A DNA stretch of 51,846 nt, from contig CACJYR010000007.1 of assembly GCA_902597675.1 (NCBI GenBank), positions 1 to 51,846 on the forward strand, given 5' to 3'. Within the stretch, counting starts at the first letter, position 1. Every line of letters starts with the position of its first letter. The notes beneath the pieces were generated by a model that saw nothing but the letters and a program-made list of their open reading frames with translations, was not told the origin of the DNA and did no database searches. This document shows positions 37,743-44,882 of this stretch, piece after piece. Source of the stretch: an uncultured Pelagibacteraceae bacterium (GTDB taxonomy: Bacteria > Pseudomonadota > Alphaproteobacteria > Pelagibacterales > Pelagibacteraceae). The translations under genes and the position numbers were made by a program.

Positions 37743-38932
37743 TGAAAATTCGCCCAGTTATTTTATGTGGTGGCGCTGGAACAAGACTTTGGCCAAAAGC
37801 TAAAAAACATCAAGCAAAACAATTTATTGATTTTGGTAATTGGACTTTATTGGGCAAAACTTTAGAGAGAGTTAAAGCATCTATATATGATGCACCAATT
37901 ATAAGCACTAATGCAAAATATTTAAGACAAGTAAAACAACATTTAAAAAAACACAAAATAAGAAAATTCAAGATAGTTTTAGAGCCAGCAAAAAGAAATA
38001 CTGCACCCGCTATATTAAGTACGGCTTTAATTAAAGACATTCCAAACGAACAACCATTAATGTTTTTGGCTGCTGATCATTTGATAGAAAAAGTTGGTTT
38101 ATTCAATAAAGCTATCAAAAAAAATCAAAAGAAACTTACTCAAAACAATATCTTTATTTTTGGGATTAAACCCAAAATGCCCTCAAGTGAATTTGGTTAT
38201 TTTTTAACAAAAAGTAACAAAGTAACTAGATTTGTAGAAAAACCCAAAAAGGCTAAAGCTAAACAAATAATTAGTAAAAAAGGTTATTGGAATTCTGGAA
38301 TGTTTTATTTGAGAAAAGACTCAATCATTAATAATTTTAAGAAATACCAACCAAATATTTATCGAAATTGTAATAAAGCAGTATTAAAAGCAAAATATAA
38401 AAGTAATGTATATTATTTAAACAAACAATCTTTCACAAAAGCAAAAGCCAAGTCTTTTGACTATGCAATATTAGAAAAAACCAAAGATATAAATGCTATC
38501 AAATTAGATATTCCTTGGTCTGATTTAGGATCTTGGAAAGAAATCTGTAAGATGTACGGACGAAATAAAAGACATTATTTTAAAAAGAAGAATGTATTTC
38601 ATAGACCTTGGGGTAGTTATGTAAATCTATTTAATGGTAAGGAATTCCTAATTAAAGAATTATATGTAAAACCAAAAGGTATATTAAGTCTTCAAAAACA
38701 TCATCATAGAGCTGAACATTGGGTAGTTACTCATGGTGAACCTAAAATTACTTTAAATAAGAAATATTTCACTATGAAACCTGATGAAACTATTTTTATT
38801 CCACTAGGTGCAATCCATAGAATAGAAAATCCCTATAAAAAACCAGTTAAAATAATTGAAGCTCAAGTAGGCTCGATTTTAAAAGAAACAGATATAGTGA
38901 GATATCAAGATATTTATGGCAGAGTAAAATAA
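37742..38932 (+). CDS. manC: Mannose-1-phosphate guanylyltransferase / mannose-6-phosphate isomerase, short form
   Basis: Likely makes GDP-mannose for surface polysaccharide. The N-terminal nucleotidyltransferase (about 1-270) has LCGGAGTRLWPKAKKHQAKQF; the usual PKQ motif is AKQ here. FVEKP, GYWNSGMF and PWSDLGSW follow. The C-terminal cupin (about 285-390) carries the type II isomerase motif LQKHHHRAEHWVVTHG. At 396 residues it is well below the usual 460-480, but both domains are recognisable. Its stop directly abuts the stop of the convergent kinase gene. Confidence 0.88.
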   Translation: MKIRPVILCGGAGTRLWPKAKKHQAKQFIDFGNWTLLGKTLERVKASIYDAPIISTNAKYLRQVKQHLKKHKIRKFKIVLEPAKRNTAPAILSTALIKDIPNEQPLMFLAADHLIEKVGLFNKAIKKNQKKLTQNNIFIFGIKPKMPSSEFGYFLTKSNKVTRFVEKPKKAKAKQIISKKGYWNSGMFYLRKDSIINNFKKYQPNIYRNCNKAVLKAKYKSNVYYLNKQSFTKAKAKSFDYAILEKTKDINAIKLDIPWSDLGSWKEICKMYGRNKRHYFKKKNVFHRPWGSYVNLFNGKEFLIKELYVKPKGILSLQKHHHRAEHWVVTHGEPKITLNKKYFTMKPDETIFIPLGAIHRIENPYKKPVKIIEAQVGSILKETDIVRYQDIYGRVK

Positions 38933-39817
38933 TTATTTTACAAGAAAATTCACTTTTTTATTTGATAGATTTAAATGAATTTTTTTATATGAACCAAAAT
39001 TATCTCCATCAATTTGAACAGGTATCAAATCATTTCCATCAATAGTAATGTTTTGTGAATAAGTAGTAATAACATTTTTATTTTTACTTAAATCACCATT
39101 AAGAATTATTAAAAATATAGAATATAATAAATTGATCCTAGTTAAATCCTTAAATATATATGTGACTATTTTATTTTCAAAAATATTTGTTTTATTTATT
39201 TTATGATGTCCAGCATAATATTTGGTATTTGAGGATAATATCCAGTCTGCTTGATAAAATTGTCCATCAAAAGTAACATTTAATTTTTTATTATTCATAA
39301 ATAAGAAATATTGAAAACCCTTGATACCAAATATCACTTTTCCAAGAATTTTTTTAATTTTTGAATTAATTGAATGAACAATTTTTGCATCCCACCCTAT
39401 ACCAGCCATTAAAAAGAAATAATTCTCGTTAATTTTTATAAGATTAGAGGATTTATAATTATTAGAAATCAATACATTGACTATATCATCAATCTTTTTA
39501 TTCATTGATAATTCAGCTTGCAGTAAATTTGCAGTCCCAGCAGGTATATAGCCTATAGCAAAATCGTCTTTAAAATTAAAATCATTCTTTATTAATTCAT
39601 TAATTGCAAAAGAAACAGATCCATCTCCACCAGCAACTATTAATCGATCATAATTTTTTTGATTAAAGTTTTTAAAAATTTTCTTAGCTTGATTTATTGT
39701 TTTGGTCTCAAAGTATTCTACTGAATTATTTTCTTTTAACTTAGATAAAACCCTATTTATGAATTTTGATTTTCTTCCAGAGGAAGAGTTTTGATTGTAA
39801 ATTAAACAATACAACAT
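38933..39817 (-). CDS. Diacylglycerol kinase catalytic-domain (LCB5/YegS family) lipid kinase
   Basis: A 294-residue soluble lipid kinase. The nucleotide-binding motif IVAGGDGSVSFAINEL and the IGYIPAGTANLLQ motif define the DAGK/LCB5 family; a C-terminal beta-sandwich with the ending motif region IQIDGD-like (VQIDGDNFG) is present. Members phosphorylate diacylglycerol or related lipids. It is divergent from plcP with 98 nt between starts and has its own Pho-box-like repeat (39884-39901, minus strand), so it may recycle the diacylglycerol released by PlcP. The true substrate is unproved. Confidence 0.82.
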   Translation of the reverse strand: MLYCLIYNQNSSSGRKSKFINRVLSKLKENNSVEYFETKTINQAKKIFKNFNQKNYDRLIVAGGDGSVSFAINELIKNDFNFKDDFAIGYIPAGTANLLQAELSMNKKIDDIVNVLISNNYKSSNLIKINENYFFLMAGIGWDAKIVHSINSKIKKILGKVIFGIKGFQYFLFMNNKKLNVTFDGQFYQADWILSSNTKYYAGHHKINKTNIFENKIVTYIFKDLTRINLLYSIFLIILNGDLSKNKNVITTYSQNITIDGNDLIPVQIDGDNFGSYKKIHLNLSNKKVNFLVK

Positions 39818-39836
39818 AATTAATCCTTAAAAAATT

Positions 39837-39854
39837 TTTAACAAATTTGTAACA
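39837..39854 (+). promoter_or_regulatory. Putative Pho box driving plcP
   Basis: TTTAACA-AATT-TGTAACA, two 7-nt direct repeats with a 4-nt spacer (11-bp period), the geometry of PhoB boxes. A TAAGAA -10-like element starts at 39866, 11 nt after the box, and the plcP ATG is at 39916. The same repeat words occur upstream of pstS. Seen directly; PhoB binding inferred. Confidence 0.65.
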
Positions 39855-39883
39855 TTTAAATGAAATAAGAAATACATGATTCG

Positions 39884-39901
39884 TGTTACAGTTGTATTAA
39901 A
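39884..39901 (-). promoter_or_regulatory. Putative Pho box driving the divergent lipid kinase gene
   Basis: Read on the minus strand: TTTAATA-CAAC-TGTAACA, again 7-4-7. It points toward the kinase gene (start 39817) and mirrors the plus-strand box, with 29 nt between them. A TATTTC -10-like element lies 9-10 nt beyond the box on the minus strand. Confidence 0.55.
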
Positions 39902-39915
39902 ATATAGGTCTTTAA

Positions 39916-40728
39916 ATGCCTAACATACTTAAATACAAAAGCATTTTTATTTCTGATGTGCATTTGGGTACCAAGGGTTGTCAGGCGAAAAAACTTTTAG
40001 AGTTTTTTAAAAACTCAAGATCTGAAAATCTTTATCTTGTAGGAGACATTATAGATGTCTGGGAAATGCAAAAAGGTTTTTTTTGGCCTCAAGAACATAA
40101 TGATGTAATCCAAAAAATTTTAAGAAAAGCAAGACATGGCACTAAAGTTTTCTATATTATGGGCAACCATGATGAAATGTTAAGAAAATTTATTCCAATG
40201 AATTTTGGTGACATCCATATGGTTAATAGAGTTATTCATGAGACAAATGCTGGAAAAAAATATGTTGTTGTTCATGGTGATGCTTGGGATGGTGTTATGA
40301 AACATGCTAAATGGCTATCTAAACTTGGATCAATAGCTTACAATTTATTGTTACAAATAAATGTAATAATTAATTTCTTTAGAAGGTTGAGAGGAAAAGA
40401 ATATTGGTCTCTTGCAAAATATTTAAAATATAAGGTTAAGAACGCCGTCAAATATATTGGTGAATATGAAAAAACACTCTCAGATTATGCAAAAAGAAAA
40501 AAATTTGATGGAATAATTTGTGGCCATATCCATCATGCTGAGGATAGAGATTTTAATGGGGTCAATTATTTAAATTGTGGAGACTGGGTAGAATCTTGCA
40601 CTGCATTAGCCGAAAATTACGATGGTAGCTTTGAAATATTATATTGGGATAAAATAAGAGAACAATATTTAGACACTCAAGAAATAATTAAACCTATTAA
40701 AAATGAAGACTTAAAAAAAGCTTCGTAA
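39916..40728 (+). CDS. plcP: PlcP-like calcineurin-type phosphoesterase (phospholipase C for lipid remodelling)
   Basis: A 270-residue metallophosphoesterase with the full metal-ligand set: ISDVHLG (DxH), VGDIIDVWE (GD), IMGNHDE (GNHD), VVHGDAWD and ICGHIHHAE (GHxH). The fold is shared with LpxH, but lipid A synthesis here already has LpxI. Adjacency to a family 4 glycosyltransferase and a Pho box matches PlcP, the phospholipase C that releases diacylglycerol from phospholipids under phosphate starvation in rhizobia and marine bacteria. The glycosyltransferase follows after 3 nt. PlcP rather than LpxH is an inference from context. Confidence 0.82.
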   Translation: MPNILKYKSIFISDVHLGTKGCQAKKLLEFFKNSRSENLYLVGDIIDVWEMQKGFFWPQEHNDVIQKILRKARHGTKVFYIMGNHDEMLRKFIPMNFGDIHMVNRVIHETNAGKKYVVVHGDAWDGVMKHAKWLSKLGSIAYNLLLQINVIINFFRRLRGKEYWSLAKYLKYKVKNAVKYIGEYEKTLSDYAKRKKFDGIICGHIHHAEDRDFNGVNYLNCGDWVESCTALAENYDGSFEILYWDKIREQYLDTQEIIKPIKNEDLKKAS

Positions 40729-40731
40729 TTA

Positions 40732-41739
40732 ATGAAAATTTTAATCGCAACAGATGCATATTTTCCACAAGTAAATGGTGTTGTAAGAACCTTGCATGAA
40801 ACAGGTAAAATTTTAAAAGAACAAGGTCATAGAATAGAATATATCACACCAGAATTATTTTTAACTTTTCCGATGCCAAAATATAATGAAATTAGAATAT
40901 CTATTAATGTTTGGCCAAGAGTTGGTAGCTTAATAAAGAAAATAAAACCTGATGCAATTCATATAGCTACTGAAGGTCCTATAGGGACTATGGCAAGAAG
41001 ATATTGTTTGAAGAATAAACTAAAGTTTACCACAAGTTTTCATACAAGATTTGATAAATATCTTAAGCTTTACTTTCCTATTATACCTGCAAAATGGGCT
41101 GAAAAATTCTTAGCAAACTTTCATAACAAGGCTGAGAGAATCTTAGTAACAACAGAATCTATGAGAAAAGAATTAATCGATATAGGTATAGATAATAATA
41201 AAATGATTACTTGGACAAGAGGAGGCAATCATGGAGCTTTTAAGAGTCCGAAAAAAATTGATTTACCACATAAAAGACCGATTTGGATTTATGTTGGAAG
41301 AGTTGCAGTTGAAAAAAACATAAGAGCTTTTTTAGAATGTGATTTAGAGGGTACAAAAATGATAATAGGAAAGGGACCTGATTTAAAAAAATTAAAAAAA
41401 GAATTTCCTAAAGATATTTTTTTAGGAGAAAAAACAAACGGTGAATTAGCGTCTCATTTTGCATCTTCCGATGTTTTTGTATTTCCAAGTAAAACAGATA
41501 CATTTGGAATTGTAGTTTGTGAGTCTTTAAATTGCGGAACACCTGTAGCTGCTTATCCTGTTCCAGGTCCTAAAGATATATTTGAGGGTTCCAAAATAAA
41601 TTGTTTAGATAATGATCTTAAAGTTTCAGCTCATAAAGCTTTGAAAGTTAATAGAAATGATTGTCTTGAATTTGCAAAAAAATTCACTTGGGAAGAAACA
41701 GCAAAAATATTTTTTAACAATATTTCACCAAATCATTAG
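40732..41739 (+). CDS. Glycosyltransferase family 4, probable diacylglycerol glycosyltransferase (Agt-like)
   Basis: A 335-residue GT-B enzyme. The N-terminal half has the start DAYFPQVNGVVRTLHETGK and TSFHTRFDKYL; the C-terminal donor-binding half has WIYVGRVAVEKNI, VFPSKTDTFGIVVCESLNCGTPVAAYPVPGP with the E-x7-E type motif. Similar proteins (SqdX-, Agt-like) move sugars onto diacylglycerol. Being 3 nt after plcP, it probably glycosylates the diacylglycerol PlcP makes, giving phosphorus-free glycolipids. Substrate sugar is unknown. Confidence 0.8.
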   Translation: MKILIATDAYFPQVNGVVRTLHETGKILKEQGHRIEYITPELFLTFPMPKYNEIRISINVWPRVGSLIKKIKPDAIHIATEGPIGTMARRYCLKNKLKFTTSFHTRFDKYLKLYFPIIPAKWAEKFLANFHNKAERILVTTESMRKELIDIGIDNNKMITWTRGGNHGAFKSPKKIDLPHKRPIWIYVGRVAVEKNIRAFLECDLEGTKMIIGKGPDLKKLKKEFPKDIFLGEKTNGELASHFASSDVFVFPSKTDTFGIVVCESLNCGTPVAAYPVPGPKDIFEGSKINCLDNDLKVSAHKALKVNRNDCLEFAKKFTWEETAKIFFNNISPNH

Positions 41740-41804
41740 TTAATTTTTCCTTAATTTATTTGCATTAAAAAGTGTAATGATGCAAAATTAAGCTGTCTAA
41801 ATTT

Positions 41805-42947
41805 ATGGAATATTTCATCATTCTACTTATAGTTGTTATAATTTATCTCCTCTATTTACTTAATCAAAAAAAAAACAAATCAATAAATACTGCTACAATA
41901 ATTAATAAAAGAGAGGAAAAAACCAAAAGAGTAATTATTGATGAACTTGAGGATCAGTTTTTTGCATTAAATAAATTTAACATAATTAAATATGCTAATC
42001 CAAGTGCATTAAAAAGATTTGGAAGTAATTTAATTGATAAAAACATATCCTCTGTAATTCGAAAACCAGAATTAATAGATAATATTGAAAAAGCTATTGT
42101 TGAAAATAAAACAAAAAATATTGACATTGAAATAGACCTCCCATCATATCAATTTTATAAAATTTATATTATTCCTGGTCCAACTCATTTATTTACTGAA
42201 CCAGATTCTGTTGTGTTATTTTTAAAAGATTTTACTGAAATTACAAAAGCACAAAAATTTAAAACTGATTTTGTCGCTAATGTAAGCCATGAATTAAGAA
42301 CACCTTTAATGGCAATAAAAGGATCATTAGAAACTATCGAAGGCCCAGCATCTGATGACGAAAAGGCTAAAAAAAAATTTATGAAAATTTTATCAGAACA
42401 ATCATCAAGGATGGAAAGTTTAATTAATGATCTATTAATTCTTACACGAATTGAACTTGATGAACATATAAGACCTACTTCAATAGTAAATATTAATGAA
42501 CTCTTAGAGACTATTATAAGTAATTTTGAAATTGTTTTAAAAAAGAAAAATATAACTGTTAAAAATCAATTTACAGATACATCAAATGTTGTAGGTGATG
42601 AAAAAAGATTAAATACAGTTTTTTCTAATCTTTTAGATAATTCAATAAAATATTCTCCGGAAAATAAAAATATATATATTTCTAAAAATGAAAATAGTAA
42701 CAAACTATTAGAAAAGAATATAATGATTAGTATTAAAGATGAAGGTTATGGCATTCCCCATGATCACATTTCACGTGTTACAGAAAGATTTTACAGGGTT
42801 GACATAGAACAAAGTAAAAAAGTTGGTGGAACTGGTTTAGGATTAGCTATTGTTAAACACATAATTACCCAACACAGAGGTGATTTTGAGATTCTTTCAG
42901 AGGTTGGTAAAGGTACTGAAATTAGAATATATTTGCCCTCGAAATAA
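41805..42947 (+). CDS. phoR: Phosphate regulon sensor histidine kinase PhoR
   Basis: A 380-residue kinase with a single N-terminal membrane helix (about 3-19), a PAS-like domain (about 45-145), HisKA motif FVANVSHELRTPLMAIKGSLE with His162, and an HATPase domain (NLLDNSIKYSP, DEGYGIP, GTGLGLAIVKH). The short membrane part fits PhoR, which senses the Pst-PhoU state rather than a periplasmic ligand. The pst-phoU-phoB genes downstream support the call. No convincing Pho box precedes it. Confidence 0.92.
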   Translation: MEYFIILLIVVIIYLLYLLNQKKNKSINTATIINKREEKTKRVIIDELEDQFFALNKFNIIKYANPSALKRFGSNLIDKNISSVIRKPELIDNIEKAIVENKTKNIDIEIDLPSYQFYKIYIIPGPTHLFTEPDSVVLFLKDFTEITKAQKFKTDFVANVSHELRTPLMAIKGSLETIEGPASDDEKAKKKFMKILSEQSSRMESLINDLLILTRIELDEHIRPTSIVNINELLETIISNFEIVLKKKNITVKNQFTDTSNVVGDEKRLNTVFSNLLDNSIKYSPENKNIYISKNENSNKLLEKNIMISIKDEGYGIPHDHISRVTERFYRVDIEQSKKVGGTGLGLAIVKHIITQHRGDFEILSEVGKGTEIRIYLPSK

Positions 42948-42979
42948 AAATTTAAAAAAACTTCATTTTACAACCCTTA

Positions 42980-43024
42980 TTTGAGAAAACTTTAACATTT
43001 CTTTGATTGATTCGTGTGTAGATT
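42980..43024 (+). promoter_or_regulatory. Putative Pho box and -10 upstream of the orphan secreted protein
   Basis: Three 7-nt repeats at 11-bp spacing: TTTGAGA (42980-42986), TTTAACA (42991-42997) and TTTGATT (43002-43008). A TAGATT -10-like element at 43019-43024 follows the last repeat by 10 nt, the spacing known for PhoB-activated promoters. The match to the pstS repeats is looser except for the central TTTAACA. Confidence 0.5.
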
Positions 43025-43041
43025 TTATTTAAATTTTTACA

Positions 43042-43650
43042 ATGATTAAAATACTCAAAAATATTTCAATATTTTTTTATTTAATCTTGTTTTTCACAAC
43101 TAGTGTATATTCAAAAGACCTTTCTACTCTTTTACGTACTCAGCAATTAACAGTTTTTGACATAGGTATTTTTAGATTAGAAGAGGACTTAAAGAGTTCT
43201 TATCCTGCTGTAAAGAAACATAAAGATGTGCCTTATGAAGATATATATATGGATGTTGTCAGTTCCTATTGGAGAAATACAGTAGATTTAATTGTTTCAA
43301 TCCCAGTAAATGAAAATTTAAAAAAAGAGAATTATATGTCAGACTCATTTAGATGTAGAAATATATTTAATTCAGTAAGAGATCATTTGTTGAGAAACGA
43401 AAATTTAAGTAATTATAGGTTTACTATGGCAACTAGTTATTTAACATCTGTTTTTTCTACTCCAAGCACATGGCCAAGGTGGCGATACGATCAAAGCGTC
43501 TTAGAAGAATTAGTTAATTTAGTGAAACTTGAAATTATTTTGAGACCTACAACTGAACTTGCTTTTAAAGATAAAGTTAACCCTGTTTCTTGTAAAGGTG
43601 GTTTAGAAACAGAAAATGAAGAGATTATAGTCTCAATGAAATACAACTAA
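43042..43650 (+). CDS. Secreted protein of unknown function within the pho cluster
   Basis: I do not recognise a family. The 202-residue protein has a clear signal peptide (about 1-24: lysine-rich start, hydrophobic FFYLILFFTTSV, cleavage near VYS-K). The mature part, about 178 residues, is rich in Asn, Arg and aromatic residues, has no membrane helix and has two cysteines (C105 and C184) that could form a disulfide. A Trp-rich patch (STWPRWRYD, about 142-150) is notable. It lies between phoR and pstS on the same strand and has a Pho-box-like promoter, so a periplasmic role in phosphate acquisition is likely but unproved. Confidence 0.85.
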   Translation: MIKILKNISIFFYLILFFTTSVYSKDLSTLLRTQQLTVFDIGIFRLEEDLKSSYPAVKKHKDVPYEDIYMDVVSSYWRNTVDLIVSIPVNENLKKENYMSDSFRCRNIFNSVRDHLLRNENLSNYRFTMATSYLTSVFSTPSTWPRWRYDQSVLEELVNLVKLEIILRPTTELAFKDKVNPVSCKGGLETENEEIIVSMKYN

Positions 43651-43661
43651 AAAGTTATCTT

Positions 43662-43690
43662 TTTAACAAAAGTGTAACAATTCTGTAATA
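43662..43690 (+). promoter_or_regulatory. Triple Pho-box-like repeat upstream of pstS
   Basis: Three 7-nt direct repeats at exact 11-bp period: TTTAACA (43662-43668), TGTAACA (43673-43679) and TGTAATA (43684-43690). Tandem half-sites like this are typical of strong PhoB promoters. Two -10 candidates follow or overlap (TATTAA 43689-43694, TTATAC 43708-43713); I cannot choose between them. The ribosome-binding site AAAGGA is at 43745-43750. Confidence 0.72.
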
Positions 43691-43759
43691 TTAAAGATTC
43701 AATTAATTTATACGAGTCTCTCATCTTTATATTAATTAATAACGAAAGGATTAAAGATA

Positions 43760-44791
43760 ATGAAAAAACTAACTATAGTGATCGCTTCTCTAGTTGCTTT
43801 ATCAATAGCAACTGTTGCTCAAGCAAGAGATCAAATTAAGATAGTTGGTTCTTCTACAGTATTCCCTTACGCAACAGTTGTTGCTGAAAGATTTGGTGGT
43901 TCAGGATTTAAAACTCCTGTAATCGAGTCTACTGGTACTGGTGGTGGAGCTAAACTATTCTGTGCTGGTGTAGGTGAACAACATCCAGATATTACAAATG
44001 CATCAAGAGCTATGAAAGATAAAGAAAAAGCTCTATGTAAGAAAAATGGTGTTAATGATATCGTTGAGATCGTAATTGGTAACGATGGTATTACATTAGC
44101 TTACAGCAAAGATGCAAAACCAGTAAACTTTACTAAAGAACAATTATATTTAGCACTTGCTGCTCATACAGTTGTTGATGGTAAATTAGTTCCAAATATT
44201 TATAAAACTTGGGACCAAATTGACCCTAGCTTACCAAAACAAAAAATTTCAGTGATGATCCCACCAGGAACATCAGGAACTAGAGATGCTTGGAATTCTT
44301 TAGTAATGAAAAAAGGTATGACTAAAGAAGCTAAAGCTCTTTATAAAGCTGGTTTTGAAGCTGGAAATAAAAAATACAAAAAACCTCAAAAACTTTACAG
44401 AGAAGATGGTGCTGCTATTGAAGTTGGAGAAAACGATAGTTTAATCATCCAAAAGTTAACTCAAGATAAAGAAATGTTTGGTTTCTTTGGTTTCAGTTAT
44501 TTCTTAGCTGCAAAAGATAAATTGCAAGCAGCAAGTATTGATGGTGGACAACCGTCATTAAAGTCTATTCAAGACTACAGTTATGCTGTTGCTAGACCTT
44601 TATTCTTCTACGTGAAAAAAGCACACGTTGGAGTAATTCCAGGCTTACATGAGTTTGTGAAAGAATTCACAACTAAGAAAGCTATTGGAAAAGGGGGTTA
44701 CTTAGCAGACATTGGTTTAGTGCCATTAGACTCTAAGTTGTATAAAACAACTAGAACTAATGCTACGAAGCTAGTTGCTATGGGTAATTAA
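43760..44791 (+). CDS. pstS: Phosphate ABC transporter, periplasmic phosphate-binding protein
   Basis: A 343-residue binding protein with signal peptide (about 1-22, ending AQA). Phosphate-site segments are IVGSSTVFPYA, ESTGTGGGAKLFC, DITNASRAM and PPGTSGTRDAW, as in the alphaproteobacterial PstS family. It is the first pst gene, under the triple Pho repeat, and is followed by a strong terminator, so it should be made in excess. Codon choice again suggests high expression. Confidence 0.97.
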   Translation: MKKLTIVIASLVALSIATVAQARDQIKIVGSSTVFPYATVVAERFGGSGFKTPVIESTGTGGGAKLFCAGVGEQHPDITNASRAMKDKEKALCKKNGVNDIVEIVIGNDGITLAYSKDAKPVNFTKEQLYLALAAHTVVDGKLVPNIYKTWDQIDPSLPKQKISVMIPPGTSGTRDAWNSLVMKKGMTKEAKALYKAGFEAGNKKYKKPQKLYREDGAAIEVGENDSLIIQKLTQDKEMFGFFGFSYFLAAKDKLQAASIDGGQPSLKSIQDYSYAVARPLFFYVKKAHVGVIPGLHEFVKEFTTKKAIGKGGYLADIGLVPLDSKLYKTTRTNATKLVAMGN

Positions 44792-44815
44792 TTATTCCTC
44801 AGTTAACAAATGATT

Positions 44816-44845
44816 AAAAAGGGGGTCTTTTTAGACCCCTTTTTT
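44816..44845 (+). terminator. Intrinsic terminator between pstS and pstC
   Basis: Stem GGGGTCT (44822-44828) / AGACCCC (44833-44839) with loop TTTT, extended by a G-T pair and A/T pairs, then a T run. It lies 24 nt after pstS and 37 nt before pstC, which has its own ribosome-binding site (AAGGAG). The position matches the terminator after aapJ. Confidence 0.92.
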
Positions 44846-44882
44846 TTAAAAAAAGAGTAAAGTCCTCACTTAAGGAGATTCT

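Noticed and set aside
41714..41731. TTTAACA-ATAT-TTCACCA, a possible Pho box before phoR
   Set aside because: It lies in the 3' coding end of the glycosyltransferase, the second half-site is poor, and no -10 at the right distance was found.
41760..41785. TGTAATG word upstream of phoR as a Pho half-site
   Set aside because: No partner half-site at 11 bp; a single 7-mer in AT-rich DNA is not evidence.
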